From positions 1 to 32,807 of the forward strand of contig CAJTMJ010000035.1 in NCBI GenBank assembly GCA_910577335.1: a stretch of 32,807 bases of DNA, given 5' to 3'. This document shows positions 7,283-15,551 of this stretch, piece after piece. The stretch is from an uncultured Duncaniella sp. Its GTDB lineage: Bacteria; Bacteroidota; Bacteroidia; Bacteroidales; Muribaculaceae. The notes under the pieces are model-generated. The model worked only from the letters and a program-made list of their open reading frames with translations, had not been told where the DNA came from and searched no databases. Each line of letters begins with the position of its first letter. The stretch's first letter is position 1. A program made the position numbers and the translations under genes.

Positions 7283-8080
7283 CTATTTTATGAGGGCGAT
7301 GAGGCGGGCGATGATGTAGGCGGCGGTCATTGTGAGGACTATGAGGGCGGAGCAGGGGACTTCTATCACAGTTGCGAGGAAGAGTCCGGCAAGGCTGCAT
7401 AGGAGCGAGATGGCAATAGAGAGGAACATTATGGTTTTGAATCTGTGACAGAATGTCTCTGCAGTCATCTGCGGAAGGGCGAGCATCGACATGAGCAGCA
7501 TCACCCCCACAAGGCGAATGGTGAGGACAATGCATACTGCCACGAGCACGGTCATTGCCGTGGATATGAACATGACAGGCAACTGCTTGACGGCGGCAAA
7601 ATCAGGGTCGAAGGCACAGATTACTATCTTCTTGAAGAAAGCTGCCATGAATATGATAAGCACCACTGTGAAAATGGCAAATGCCCAGATGTCACTGCTG
7701 CTGATAGTCAGGATGTTGCCGAAAAGGAATGTGTTAAGCTCAGGCACATAGCCGGGGGTGAGAAATATGAACAAGGTACCGATTGCCATACCTAAAGCCC
7801 ATATCACCGCTATTGCAGAATCCTCACGGACTCTGTGGCGGCTTGACATCCATTGAACCCCGAGCGAAGAGGCGATTGCAAATAATGCTGCGCCGAAAAG
7901 AGGATTCCAGCCGAGATAATATCCTAATCCGAGTCCTCCGAAACAGGCATGTGTGACACCGCCCGATATGGATACCAGACGGCGGGTCACTATGTAGGTG
8001 CCGATCACTGCCGACGCGATGCTTATGAGTATCACGCCTGTCAATGCGTTGCGGAAGAAATCATAATCAAATATTTCCAT
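7283..8080 (-). CDS. ABC-3 family metal-ion transporter permease (ZnuB-like)
   Basis: The 265-residue, very hydrophobic protein has the order of segments typical of ZnuB/MntB permeases: FFRNALTGVILISIASAVIGTYIVTRRLVSISGGVTHACFGGLGLGYYLG at the N-terminus, with the conserved ISGGVTHA-F-G-G signature, and RLVGVMLLMSMLALPQMTA near residue 190. It would form the inner-membrane channel for zinc, manganese or iron import. No ATPase or metal-binding lipoprotein partner is encoded next to it; the partners must lie elsewhere. It is the last gene of a minus-strand run, 71 bases after the CCxxH protein, with a small AAATATCCTCT tandem repeat in that gap. Metal specificity cannot be determined. Confidence 0.88.
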   Translation of the reverse strand: MEIFDYDFFRNALTGVILISIASAVIGTYIVTRRLVSISGGVTHACFGGLGLGYYLGWNPLFGAALFAIASSLGVQWMSSRHRVREDSAIAVIWALGMAIGTLFIFLTPGYVPELNTFLFGNILTISSSDIWAFAIFTVVLIIFMAAFFKKIVICAFDPDFAAVKQLPVMFISTAMTVLVAVCIVLTIRLVGVMLLMSMLALPQMTAETFCHRFKTIMFLSIAISLLCSLAGLFLATVIEVPCSALIVLTMTAAYIIARLIALIK

Positions 8081-8084
8081 ATTA

Positions 8085-8121
8085 AATATCCTCTAAATAT
8101 CCTCTAATTACCCTCTGAGTT
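8085..8121. repeat. short tandem repeat AAATATCCTCT
   Basis: Two exact tandem copies of AAATATCCTCT are followed by a degenerate third unit (AATTACCCTCT). They lie in the 71-base gap just upstream of the metal permease gene, in its probable translation-initiation region. Confidence 0.55.
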
Positions 8122-8151
8122 AAAGATTGAGGTTTCGTTTCGGATTGCCGG

Positions 8152-8559
8152 TCATTGTTTTTGGTCCTGCGAAAGCATTATCCATTCGTCACGCAGTTGC
8201 TCCGGAAGTGAGATGTTGCGCAACGTCAGGCTTGCACCCCATGAGTATACATCTTCGGGTAGAAGCGTGTAGAGCACTTCACGGAATTGCTCCACCTCGT
8301 CTGATGTGTAAGTATGCGGTTCACGTCCGGCGTAACGGTCAAGCTCCTCGTCATCGAAATATAGCGGTTCGGTGAGTCCTGTTATCTTCTTTTCGCATAC
8401 CGCATGAAGTCCGCAACACTCTTCGCCTTCAACCGCTGTTTCGGTTGAGCCGTACTCCTTGCCGGTTGCAGTGGCGGCTGGCTCGCCCGGTTTATGGGTT
8501 AGCCAAAGTATCAGACCGATGATTACGGTGACTGCTAATATTATTAACGCTCCAAACAT
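8152..8559 (-). CDS. membrane-anchored protein with CCxxHxxC motif, unknown function
   Basis: The 135-residue protein starts with one membrane helix (LIILAVTVIIGLILWLTH), then a short linker and the motif ECCGLHAVCEK near residue 48. The acidic, probably globular C-terminus contains PLYFDDEELDRYAGREPHTYTSDEVEQFREVLYTLLPEDV. The Cys/His cluster could bind a metal or an iron-sulfur centre; that is an inference. From memory, similar proteins sit beside aroA in other Bacteroidales and are sometimes labelled phospholipase without visible support. It begins 7 bases after aroA and precedes the metal permease, so it is cotranscribed and may assist metal handling. Confidence 0.7.
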   Translation of the reverse strand: MFGALIILAVTVIIGLILWLTHKPGEPAATATGKEYGSTETAVEGEECCGLHAVCEKKITGLTEPLYFDDEELDRYAGREPHTYTSDEVEQFREVLYTLLPEDVYSWGASLTLRNISLPEQLRDEWIMLSQDQKQ

Positions 8560-8566
8560 TATATTC

Positions 8567-9841
8567 TTATTCCTGAACGTTTTCGGGGTTGTCTTCGCTC
8601 CGTTCCTCCACAGGCACTAATGTGAATCCGGCGTTGGCAAGCTGCTGCCAGAAATTGGGATATGACTTGCTCACCACCTCCACATTATTTATAACAATAC
8701 CCGGGACATACAGGGCTATCGGTGCGAGACACATAGCCATGCGATGGTCGTCGTATGTGTCAAAGCGGGGTAATTCCATGTATGGAACACGTCTCCCTTC
8801 CCACGACACAACATCTTTTGACTCCACGGTAAGCATTATGCCTACTTTCATCAGCTCCTTAGCCACAGCGGTCACACGGTCGGTTTCCTTTATGGCAAGA
8901 GTGGAAAGTCCGGTGAACCGGAAGGGTAGACCCAACATGGCGCAAGTGACCATCACATATTGTGCGAGATCGGGGTTATCGGTGAAGTCGATGCTTATGC
9001 GGGCATCGGCATCGGGATTTGCGCAGAGGTCAGTGCCGCCGTTTTCACCTTCCCATTCTGTATCCACACCAATGTGTGAATATATATCGGCAAGCTTGCG
9101 GTCACCTTGGCATGATTCACGGGCGAGATTGTCGATTGTGACCACGCCTGACGACAGAGCTTCTATCTCATACCATGCGGCAGCCGCGCTCCAGTCACCT
9201 TCGATAGGTGGAAGGGTAGAGGTATATGTGCCTGAGGGGACGGTGATGGTGTTATTGTAAAACTCGCTCTCCACGCCGGCATCCTCCATCATTTTGAGGG
9301 TCATTTTTATGTAAGGGCGTGACACAATCTCACCCTCCAATGTCAGCTCAAGACCCTTTTCCATCTGTGGGGCTATCATGAGAAGCGCAGAGATATATTG
9401 GGAGCTTACTGAGGCGTCAAGTGTGAGCTTGCCTCCGGTGAGACGCTTGCCGGTGATGCGAAGCGGAGGATAGCCCTCTTCCATCACATAGTCTATTTGA
9501 GCGCCGAGTTCACGCAGGGCGTCAACGAGTACTTTTATAGGGCGTTTGCGCATACGTTCGGTGCCGTCAAGCACGAGTGTGCGACCCTCGCGTGTGGCGA
9601 AGTAAGCGGTTAGAAAGCGCATAGTGGTGCCTGCCGCACCTATATTTATAAAGTTAGCCTCTGATGGCTTCAATCCGTGAATCATGGAAAGAGTGTCGTC
9701 GCAAAGCGCAACATCCGTTAGCGCAGGAGCGCCGGGGGTAAGGGCATTGATGATAAGCGCACGGTTACTCATGCTCTTTGACAAGGGTAGCTCTAACCTC
9801 GTTTCGAGGAAATCTTCGGGGGGAAATATCTGGAAATTCAT
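8567..9841 (-). CDS. aroA: 3-phosphoshikimate 1-carboxyvinyltransferase (EPSP synthase)
   Basis: The 424-residue enzyme joins shikimate-3-phosphate and phosphoenolpyruvate to give EPSP, the sixth shikimate-pathway step. Visible active-site motifs are PLSKSMSNRALI (substrate Lys and Ser), GAAGTTMRFL (the NAGT-type loop), DGTERMRKRPI, VSSQYISALLM, EGDWSAAAAWYE, IKETDRV and the C-terminal YDDHRMAMCLA. The length and divergence are as usual for Bacteroidetes AroA. It lies within a six-gene minus-strand run whose other members concern the envelope and metal uptake, so linkage to other aro genes is not seen here. Confidence 0.95.
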   Translation of the reverse strand: MNFQIFPPEDFLETRLELPLSKSMSNRALIINALTPGAPALTDVALCDDTLSMIHGLKPSEANFINIGAAGTTMRFLTAYFATREGRTLVLDGTERMRKRPIKVLVDALRELGAQIDYVMEEGYPPLRITGKRLTGGKLTLDASVSSQYISALLMIAPQMEKGLELTLEGEIVSRPYIKMTLKMMEDAGVESEFYNNTITVPSGTYTSTLPPIEGDWSAAAAWYEIEALSSGVVTIDNLARESCQGDRKLADIYSHIGVDTEWEGENGGTDLCANPDADARISIDFTDNPDLAQYVMVTCAMLGLPFRFTGLSTLAIKETDRVTAVAKELMKVGIMLTVESKDVVSWEGRRVPYMELPRFDTYDDHRMAMCLAPIALYVPGIVINNVEVVSKSYPNFWQQLANAGFTLVPVEERSEDNPENVQE

Positions 9842-9890
9842 AATTTTTTAAGTTAATGCTAAGGGGCGTATAAGATGTGTGGCAAGACTG

Positions 9891-10466
9891 TCAATTCATG
9901 ACGGGATGAACCGGAGCGGTTGACGGATCAACAGCTGTGACTATTATTTTGGAAGCTCCTCGCCACGGGAGTGTCCCGAAGTAGCGTTTGCAGGTTAGAG
10001 TCACGGGCTGTCCGGTACCCTCGTAGGATTGAATCACTCGTGCCAATGAATCATTAGGTATGGAGAAGAAAAAATCTCTCGAATAGATGCGGGTCGTGTC
10101 GGTAAGTTGCGACTGCGATATCATCTCACCTTCGAAGGTCTTGAAGATAATCCCTCGTTTTTCCACTCTCGTCACATAGCCTGTTGCCCGTGATTCAGTT
10201 GCGTAAGGTATGAAGTAACGGATATAGACTGCCACTCCGAGTATTACGAAAAGTATGAAGAAGAACCATCGCCATCCGTGACGTTTCCGTTTTTTTACTG
10301 CCGGTTGTGCTGCCGGAGTTGGATTATCATTATTGTTTCCGGTTCCGTTCCCGGCTTCAGGGAAAGTGAAGCCGTTCTGGCTCGGCTGAGAGTCAGTGGT
10401 AGTGGTATTTTGCTCCTCCTTGAAATTATGCAGGAAATAATCGTTACCTTTATCGTCGAATTTCAT
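9891..10466 (-). CDS. single-pass membrane protein of unknown function
   Basis: The 191-residue protein has a ~75-residue N-terminal cytoplasmic segment rich in Asn, Thr, Pro and Gln, a basic stop (KKRKRHGWR), and one membrane helix (FFFILFVILGVAVYIRYFI). The extracytoplasmic C-terminal domain of ~90 residues has mixed beta character (GYVTRVEKRGIIFKTFEGEMIS). Its start overlaps the stop of the preceding flippase-like gene by 4 bases (ATGA), implying translational coupling. I do not recognise a characterised family; it looks like a conserved Bacteroidales envelope protein. Confidence 0.75.
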   Translation of the reverse strand: MKFDDKGNDYFLHNFKEEQNTTTTDSQPSQNGFTFPEAGNGTGNNNDNPTPAAQPAVKKRKRHGWRWFFFILFVILGVAVYIRYFIPYATESRATGYVTRVEKRGIIFKTFEGEMISQSQLTDTTRIYSRDFFFSIPNDSLARVIQSYEGTGQPVTLTCKRYFGTLPWRGASKIIVTAVDPSTAPVHPVMN

Positions 10467-11521
10467 ATCTTAGCTGATTTTTCAGTTCTTTTCACAATGG
10501 CAATCCATGCGAATGTGAATATGCCGAGAAGTATTTGGAGTAATGTTTGAGTTCCCATTACAAGATTGGCGAAAGAGTTGGCGTAGTCGGTGGTCAGGTC
10601 AGGCACTTTTGCGGTGTAGAAGCTGAGACCGAATATCATAGCCCATTGCCACGGACCTATTCCGCCGTTTGACGGCACCGCCATGGCTATGCTTGTGAAC
10701 ACATAGCATACGAGCAACGCTTGCATCCCGTATATGTCAAGCACCTGAGATGTGAGCGGGAATGAGCGGAACGCACAGTATAGCCCCATGAAGTAGCTGC
10801 CCCACAGAAGCACGGTGTAAAAGAGCCATAAGCCTTTGCCCGGCATCTTCCATATAGCCGAGAAGCCTATCCACAGCCCTCGCCACACACGTCGCACAAA
10901 CGCAATCACTTTGTTCTCAGGGTATCGGGTGAATATCCACCATACGGCTACCAATGTGGCTATGACGGCACCCCAAAGTATGGGTGAGGTGAGGATTGAA
11001 CTTATCGATGCGAATTTTTCAGGGTCCTGCGCAAGATATTCCCTAAGCTGGCTTCCCGAAGCAATAAGTGTGGCAAGCATGAACAGGGCGACAGCTATAG
11101 TGTCGGATAACCTCTCGGCGACCATTGAGCCAAACACCTCGGTGAAGGATGAACGGGTGCGTTCGGAAATGTATCCCGTGCGCCATACCTCTCCGAGTCG
11201 GGGGAATACCAGATTAACTGAGTATGTCCCGAATATGCTCAGGATGAGTTGCCACAGGGTAGGGCGCACACCTATTGCCTTAAGCTGAATCTGCCATCGG
11301 AGCGCTCGCCATATCTGCGCGCACACGGAAAGACAGAGGTTAAGCCCTATCCAGAAGAAATCACATTCATGACGTATTATATCCCACATCTGCTTCATGT
11401 CAATGTCATGAAACAGCAGCCAGCATAGCCCCACGGTGATCACGAGCGGGATTATGAACCCTATCAGGCGTGATGCGAGACTTTTCTTTTGGGCGGATGC
11501 CGATGTGGGTGATGAGATCAT
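10463..11521 (-). CDS. LPG-synthase-type integral membrane protein (UPF0104 / YbhN-like)
   Basis: The 352-residue protein has about eight hydrophobic segments. Signatures of the lysylphosphatidylglycerol-synthetase transmembrane family are visible: GLNLCLSVCAQIWRALRW, YSVNLVFPRLGEVWRTGYIS, MVAERLSDTIAVALFML and AMAVPSNGGIGPWQWAMI (the conserved P-x-x-G-G-x-G motif). Members are lipid flippases or membrane-lipid remodelling proteins; without the soluble catalytic domain, aminoacyl transfer is not expected. It follows the Ig-like lipoprotein by 62 bases and overlaps the next gene by 4 bases. The lipid handled is unknown. Confidence 0.85.
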   Translation of the reverse strand: MISSPTSASAQKKSLASRLIGFIIPLVITVGLCWLLFHDIDMKQMWDIIRHECDFFWIGLNLCLSVCAQIWRALRWQIQLKAIGVRPTLWQLILSIFGTYSVNLVFPRLGEVWRTGYISERTRSSFTEVFGSMVAERLSDTIAVALFMLATLIASGSQLREYLAQDPEKFASISSILTSPILWGAVIATLVAVWWIFTRYPENKVIAFVRRVWRGLWIGFSAIWKMPGKGLWLFYTVLLWGSYFMGLYCAFRSFPLTSQVLDIYGMQALLVCYVFTSIAMAVPSNGGIGPWQWAMIFGLSFYTAKVPDLTTDYANSFANLVMGTQTLLQILLGIFTFAWIAIVKRTEKSAKI

Positions 11522-11554
11522 TTATCTATATATAATATGTATGAAGGATTAAGG

Positions 11555-11574
11555 GGTTATTAAACAACCTCTAA
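11555..11574. repeat. dispersed hairpin motif GGTTGTTTAATAACC, copy 2
   Basis: The minus strand reads TTAGAGGTTGTTTAATAACC, identical over 20 bases to 2279-2298. It lies in the 62-base gap between the lipoprotein and flippase-like genes, where it could be a processing or attenuation hairpin. Confidence 0.6.
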
Positions 11575-11583
11575 GGGTGAGTA

Positions 11584-13647
11584 TCAGCGTCGGCGTCGGC
11601 GGTCATCCAAGCCGTTGTCGGTACCGGTGGAGAAACCTCCGTTACGTGTGGCTGAATTCATGAACGGGTCATCGAAGAATTCATCTTCCTCGTCCTCGTC
11701 ACCTTCAGACTTTTCGTCACGTTCGCCTTTCTTCTTCTTGGGCTTGTTTTTCTTTATCTCCATCGGCTTCTGCTGGTCGATGGGGAGCTCATTTATATCC
11801 CAAGTCTGTTCCACACCCCAATTTTTCTTGAGGTTGATTTTTTTAGGATAATAGTAGACCTCCTCCGGCTGCAGGGAGTCAAGGAGATTGCCGGTGGTGT
11901 AAACACCGTTTGAATCAGCGTCGATGAACAGACGTGCGTAATATGTGCCCGGATTCAGGTATTCGACAGTCACCGATGAGCCTTTGACGGGAGCCATCGC
12001 CACTACGTTATCGCCGCTGTTAAGCACCTCGACTATGGCCGGACGACCGTCAAGCCCCTGCAGGTTGAATGAAAGGGTGGAGTAGTCGCTAAGCTTCTTA
12101 GTGGTGAATTCATGGGTGAATTCACTATTGGGGACACCGTACACATCTATTATAGCGCCGGAGTCTATTTTAAGCTTGTATTTTGTCCCTTCCTGCCATT
12201 TGTAGTCGGCTTTGAATTCCATCGGGCGCAGGGAGTCGGGGCGTATTATGTGAATCGGGGGTGCGGGGAGCCATGATGAGTCAGGCATCATTTCGAAATG
12301 TACCGCTGTGGTGTCAAATGATGCAATGGGGGTTCCCGACGACAGTCTGAGCGGGAGATTCAGTTCCTGTGTAGAACCTGATGCGGCTTTAAAGTCGATT
12401 GTCGGAGGTTTGGGGAGACGGCTTAAGGAGTCAACACGGTAAGCTGAATCGCCAAGCTCCTTTCGCAATTTCTCTTCCTTCTTACGGTTCTCCTCCTCTT
12501 CCTTAAGGCGGCGTTCCTCTTCACGCTTACGGCTTTTTTCGCCACGCATCACGAATCGCAATGTGTCGGTGGTGAGTGAAAGCTTGTCGAGAGTGTCTGT
12601 GCGGAGGTATCTCGCTTCAAGAAGGAGGGTGTCAAGCTCTATCAGAGAGCTGTCGGTAATCCAGTAGGTAAGGGTGTCGAGAGTTGCGTTAGCGTCGAGC
12701 ACACTCCATTTGGATATGTCCTCACCGCTGCGGTGGGTGTTTATGAGTTTCAGTATGGGGAGAGTGTCGGCTTTGGTTCCGAACTGGAACTTAAGCTGGC
12801 GACGCTCGGGACGTTCATATTCGCTAAGATACTGAGCACTGTAGCCTTCGTTGAACCATGTCAGTAGTATATCGTCAGGGAGATAGCGTGTGCCGGGATG
12901 TGTGTATACGGAGTCACGGCCATCTTCGGTTTCGATAGTGTCGGAAACTGTGATAGGCTGGGTGGAAGGTGTGAGAGTGACATCGTAGAATGCTATATCT
13001 TCCGAGCGATCCCAGTGGTAGTCACGGTTATTGTCAGTTAGAGCGAATATGCGGTAGGGACCGGGCTTGAGGTTTCGCACGGTGAACTGACCCAACTGGT
13101 TGGTCTTGGTGATGCGTTCCAAGGGTAGGGTGGTGATGGCTGTGTCGGAAAGATTAGAGTAAACGCCCACGAGCATACCTTGCGCAGGTTCGAGATTACG
13201 TGCCTCAAACACCATGCCTGATATACGCAGGGTGTCGATGCTGTCGCCGGTGGAAAAATCGACTGCCAGACCGTCAAGTATGTTTGACTCATTGAGGTCC
13301 TTTATGGCATCGGCGAAATCGATAGTATATGTGGTGTTCGGAATCAGAGAGTCGCGCAGCTCCACAGTGACACGTTTGGCATTGGAAGTAAACATCGGAG
13401 TGGTGCGCTGCGGGGGTGAGACAACGATTTTATTCATTGCGTCTTCAAGGGCAATGTTTTCATCGAAATCAACAGTGATTTTAGTCCCTTTCACGTTCAC
13501 CTGACCCGGCATAGGGTTGGAACGCACGAACACGGGAGGATCCTCATCACGTGGACCGCCTTCGGGGCGTCCCATGCTGGCACATGCCGCTAAAAAAGCG
13601 GCAACCACCATTAAGAACAGAAATCTCATAGTTGACGTGGATCGCAT
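11584..13647 (-). CDS. Ig-like domain (SbsA/Big_5-type) lipoprotein
   Basis: The 687-residue protein has a lipoprotein signal peptide ending in AAFLAAC (Cys22; Cys16 if the second Met at 13629 is the start). An N-terminal SbsA-type Ig-like domain follows (PPVFVRSNPMPGQVNVKGTKITVDFDENI ... NTTYTIDFADAIKDLN). Later come further beta-rich segments and a carboxypeptidase-like FTVRNLKPGPYRIFALTDNNRDYHWD. A highly charged helix (about residues 370-398, repeated Glu/Lys/Arg) interrupts the middle, and the C-terminus is a Lys/Asp/Glu tract ending in RRRRR. It is an outer-membrane or periplasmic lipoprotein, probably structural. It heads the minus-strand run and has a promoter at 13678-13685. Confidence 0.82.
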   Translation of the reverse strand: MRSTSTMRFLFLMVVAAFLAACASMGRPEGGPRDEDPPVFVRSNPMPGQVNVKGTKITVDFDENIALEDAMNKIVVSPPQRTTPMFTSNAKRVTVELRDSLIPNTTYTIDFADAIKDLNESNILDGLAVDFSTGDSIDTLRISGMVFEARNLEPAQGMLVGVYSNLSDTAITTLPLERITKTNQLGQFTVRNLKPGPYRIFALTDNNRDYHWDRSEDIAFYDVTLTPSTQPITVSDTIETEDGRDSVYTHPGTRYLPDDILLTWFNEGYSAQYLSEYERPERRQLKFQFGTKADTLPILKLINTHRSGEDISKWSVLDANATLDTLTYWITDSSLIELDTLLLEARYLRTDTLDKLSLTTDTLRFVMRGEKSRKREEERRLKEEEENRKKEEKLRKELGDSAYRVDSLSRLPKPPTIDFKAASGSTQELNLPLRLSSGTPIASFDTTAVHFEMMPDSSWLPAPPIHIIRPDSLRPMEFKADYKWQEGTKYKLKIDSGAIIDVYGVPNSEFTHEFTTKKLSDYSTLSFNLQGLDGRPAIVEVLNSGDNVVAMAPVKGSSVTVEYLNPGTYYARLFIDADSNGVYTTGNLLDSLQPEEVYYYPKKINLKKNWGVEQTWDINELPIDQQKPMEIKKNKPKKKKGERDEKSEGDEDEEDEFFDDPFMNSATRNGGFSTGTDNGLDDRRRRR

Positions 13648-13657
13648 AATCTGTAAA

Positions 13658-13685
13658 GTTTAAATCAGTTCATCACGCAAAAGTA
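13658..13685 (-). promoter_or_regulatory. -7 box TACTTTTG and AACTGATTTAAA leader motif
   Basis: The complement of 13678-13685 is TACTTTTG. Seven bases downstream on the minus strand begins GAACTGATTTAAAC (complement of 13658-13671), the same leader motif found after -7 boxes at 14660, 20180 and 29055. The second arm of the hairpin seen in other copies is not evident here. Confidence 0.6.
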
Positions 13686-13785
13686 TGAATTTTTTGGGAA
13701 TTGACAAATATCAGTGTAGACACAACTATTTAACAGTTCCATCCGTTTCTAAGTTAGATACTCACTTTTAACTATTATAAACAAA

Positions 13786-14097
13786 ATGGAAACCGTAATC
13801 ATCAATATAGTCGGTTATGCAGCCGCTCTCTGCATGGTGTGCGGATATTTGCCGCAGGCTATACATACCATCCGTACTCGTGACACAGACGGGATAGCAG
13901 TGCCTACATTCCTCCTTTTAGGGCTCGGAAGCGTATTCTTTGTCATACAAGGGATCATGCTCAACAATATACCATTGGTGATCACCAACACCATCACTAC
14001 CGTATCTTCAGCGATAGTGTTCGGTATAAAGATCCATAACGACCGCAAGAAACGCCGAGACAAAGAGCAGGGCGGGACACCTACTTCCTCCAGATGA
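13786..14097 (+). CDS. SemiSWEET sugar transporter (PQ-loop family)
   Basis: The 103-residue protein has three membrane helices, the size of bacterial SemiSWEETs, which dimerise to move sugars. The PQ motif is clear in GYLPQAIHTIRTRDTDGIAVPTF, and a second conserved region is NTITTVSSAIVFGIKI. It begins after an AT-rich 138-base divergent region. Its last 17 bases overlap, tail to tail, the end of the minus-strand cobalamin adenosyltransferase gene, so the transcripts must overlap. The sugar is not predictable. Confidence 0.9.
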   Translation: METVIINIVGYAAALCMVCGYLPQAIHTIRTRDTDGIAVPTFLLLGLGSVFFVIQGIMLNNIPLVITNTITTVSSAIVFGIKIHNDRKKRRDKEQGGTPTSSR

Positions 14098-14632
14098 GCT
14101 CTGGTGTGCCTGTGGCGTGGTTGATATAGCGCGCCAGCACAAAGAGATAGTCGCTAAGGCGGTTTACGTATGTGGTGACAAGTTCGGATACCACAGCGCC
14201 GGTGTCGATGAGCGTCAGGATGTCACGTTCGGCTCGCCGGCATATAGTGCGTGCGACATGAGCGTAGGATGCTCCCACACTTCCGCCGGGAATAACGAAC
14301 AGGCGTAGCGGTGGAACCATTGAATCGAGTGTATCAATGGCTTTTTCGAGATAAGCAATGTCATCGTCGGTCAGCATCGGCACGGCTCCCTCCGAACTGT
14401 CGGCGAGGTAGGCGCCTATGTTAAACAGCAGATTGTTGACACGGAGCAATGTTTCGTTGACGAAATTGTCGAGAAACGATGTGTGGGCTTGGAGCAAACC
14501 AATATAAGCGTTAAGCTCATCGAGTGTTCCATAAGCGCATACGCGCGGCGAGTTTTTTGCCACACGAGCGCCGTTGACCAGCGAAGTGGTTCCCTTGTCG
14601 CCGGTACGAGTATAAAGCGGACTCTTTTTCAT
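14081..14632 (-). CDS. PduO-type cob(I)alamin adenosyltransferase
   Basis: The protein has 183 residues from the ATG at 14632 (a TTG lies three codons further upstream). It transfers adenosine from ATP to cob(I)alamin to form adenosylcobalamin. Family signatures are the N-terminal YTRTGDKGTTSL nucleotide-binding motif, YGTLDELNAYIG, and ARTICRRAERDI near residue 125. It is cytoplasmic and would serve B12-dependent enzymes such as methylmalonyl-CoA mutase, not encoded here. A -7 box TAAATTTG (complement of 14639-14646) lies only 6 bases before the ATG, suggesting a leaderless or nearly leaderless message. Confidence 0.93.
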   Translation of the reverse strand: MKKSPLYTRTGDKGTTSLVNGARVAKNSPRVCAYGTLDELNAYIGLLQAHTSFLDNFVNETLLRVNNLLFNIGAYLADSSEGAVPMLTDDDIAYLEKAIDTLDSMVPPLRLFVIPGGSVGASYAHVARTICRRAERDILTLIDTGAVVSELVTTYVNRLSDYLFVLARYINHATGTPELIWRK

Positions 14633-14634
14633 AA

Positions 14635-14667
14635 TTTGCAAATTTAGGGATTTTATTTGTAATTTTG
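14635..14667 (+). promoter_or_regulatory. promoter of riboflavin synthase gene
   Basis: TTTG (14635-14638), a 21-base spacer and the -7 box TAATTTTG (14660-14667) fit the Bacteroidetes consensus. The promoter interlocks with the divergent adenosyltransferase -7 box. The ~100-base leader carries the AACTGAT/ATCAGTT pair and has no recognisable FMN riboswitch core. Confidence 0.65.
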
Positions 14668-14684
14668 TACGCTCTCTAAATGAT

Positions 14685-14739
14685 AACTGATTTAAACTAA
14701 AACATTAAGCTAAGACCGGAGTGTTCCGAGAGATCAGTT
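14685..14739 (+). repeat. 5'-leader hairpin motif AACTGAT...ATCAGTT
   Basis: The arms AACTGAT (14685-14691) and ATCAGTT (14733-14739) begin 17 bases after the -7 box. A small inner stem CGGA/TCCG lies between them. Related motifs occur at 13658, 20194, 29076 and 32158. Confidence 0.55.
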
Positions 14740-14769
14740 CTAAGTTTAATTTAATGATTATAAAACAAT

Positions 14770-15372
14770 ATGTTTTCAGGAATAGTTGAAGAAGCTGCGG
14801 TAGTCGCAGATGTAATCCGCAAGGATGGTAATGTTGATCTGAAGGTCAGATGCTCGTTTGTTGATGAGCTTAAGATAGATCAAAGTGTGGCTCACAACGG
14901 AGTTTGCCTTACCGTGGTGTCTATTCCGGGAGATGGCACTTATACCGTGACAGCCATTCAGGAGACACTCGACCGCAGTAATTTAGGTGATTTGAAGCCG
15001 GGCGACTTGGTGAATCTTGAGCGTTCGATGCTTATGAACGGACGTTTGGACGGACATATAGTGCAGGGTCATGTGGATACTACCGCCGTGTGCGAATCGG
15101 TAGAAGAAGTGGAAGGTAGCCGTTATTATAAATTCACATATGATGTGGCACCCGAGATGGCGGCGAAAGGGTATGTGACCGTTGAAAAAGGTTCGGTGAC
15201 AGTTAACGGGGTGAGCCTCACGGTGTGCGACTCGGAGCGTTACTCGTTCAGAGTGGCAATTATCCCTTACACATTCGAGCATACGAATTTCAAGAATATA
15301 GAGGTAGGGACGAGAGTCAATATCGAATTTGACATTATCGGCAAATACCTCGCGCGTCTCTCGGAATTCTAA
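14770..15372 (+). CDS. ribE: riboflavin synthase, alpha chain
   Basis: The 200-residue enzyme converts two 6,7-dimethyl-8-ribityllumazines to riboflavin. It shows the two tandem lumazine-binding domains: the first from MFSGIVEE through GVCLTVVS, the second from GHIVQGHVD through GVSLTVC and FEHTNFKN. The start is fixed by the conserved MFSGIVE. It has its own promoter and a ~100-base leader. With ribF at 3067 it covers the last steps from lumazine to FAD. The gene is also called ribC in some organisms. Confidence 0.95.
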   Translation: MFSGIVEEAAVVADVIRKDGNVDLKVRCSFVDELKIDQSVAHNGVCLTVVSIPGDGTYTVTAIQETLDRSNLGDLKPGDLVNLERSMLMNGRLDGHIVQGHVDTTAVCESVEEVEGSRYYKFTYDVAPEMAAKGYVTVEKGSVTVNGVSLTVCDSERYSFRVAIIPYTFEHTNFKNIEVGTRVNIEFDIIGKYLARLSEF

Positions 15373-15499
15373 CAGTGAGAAACATTACGAGGGTATTGAT
15401 TGTTAGAGATTTGTGGGTTGACAGGTAGCCAAAGCGGTGTTAAGATTGTGATTTTAACTTTTTTAATTAAAAAAATTAAAACAGGACGATAAAATAGTC

Positions 15500-15507
15500 T
15501 AACTTTG
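15500..15507 (+). promoter_or_regulatory. -7 box TAACTTTG for the first FKBP gene
   Basis: The box matches TAnnTTTG and lies 44 bases upstream of the ATG at 15552, preceded by an A/T-rich tract. A -33 TTTG is not evident. It probably drives the first two FKBP genes, which are 16 bases apart. Confidence 0.6.
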
Positions 15508-15551
15508 TAGGCTCCTAACCTTGTAAAAGAAAATATAACATAAATTAAATC

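Noticed and set aside
8589..9260. 223-codon plus-strand open frame
   Set aside because: Fully antisense to aroA, whose active-site motifs are unmistakable; the frame has no promoter or recognisable domain and follows from the codon bias of aroA.
10836..11288. 150-codon plus-strand open frame
   Set aside because: Antisense to the flippase-like gene with no independent start signals.
14668..14769. FMN riboswitch before riboflavin synthase
   Set aside because: The leader is only ~100 bases and lacks the conserved RFN core segments; it contains the general leader hairpin instead.
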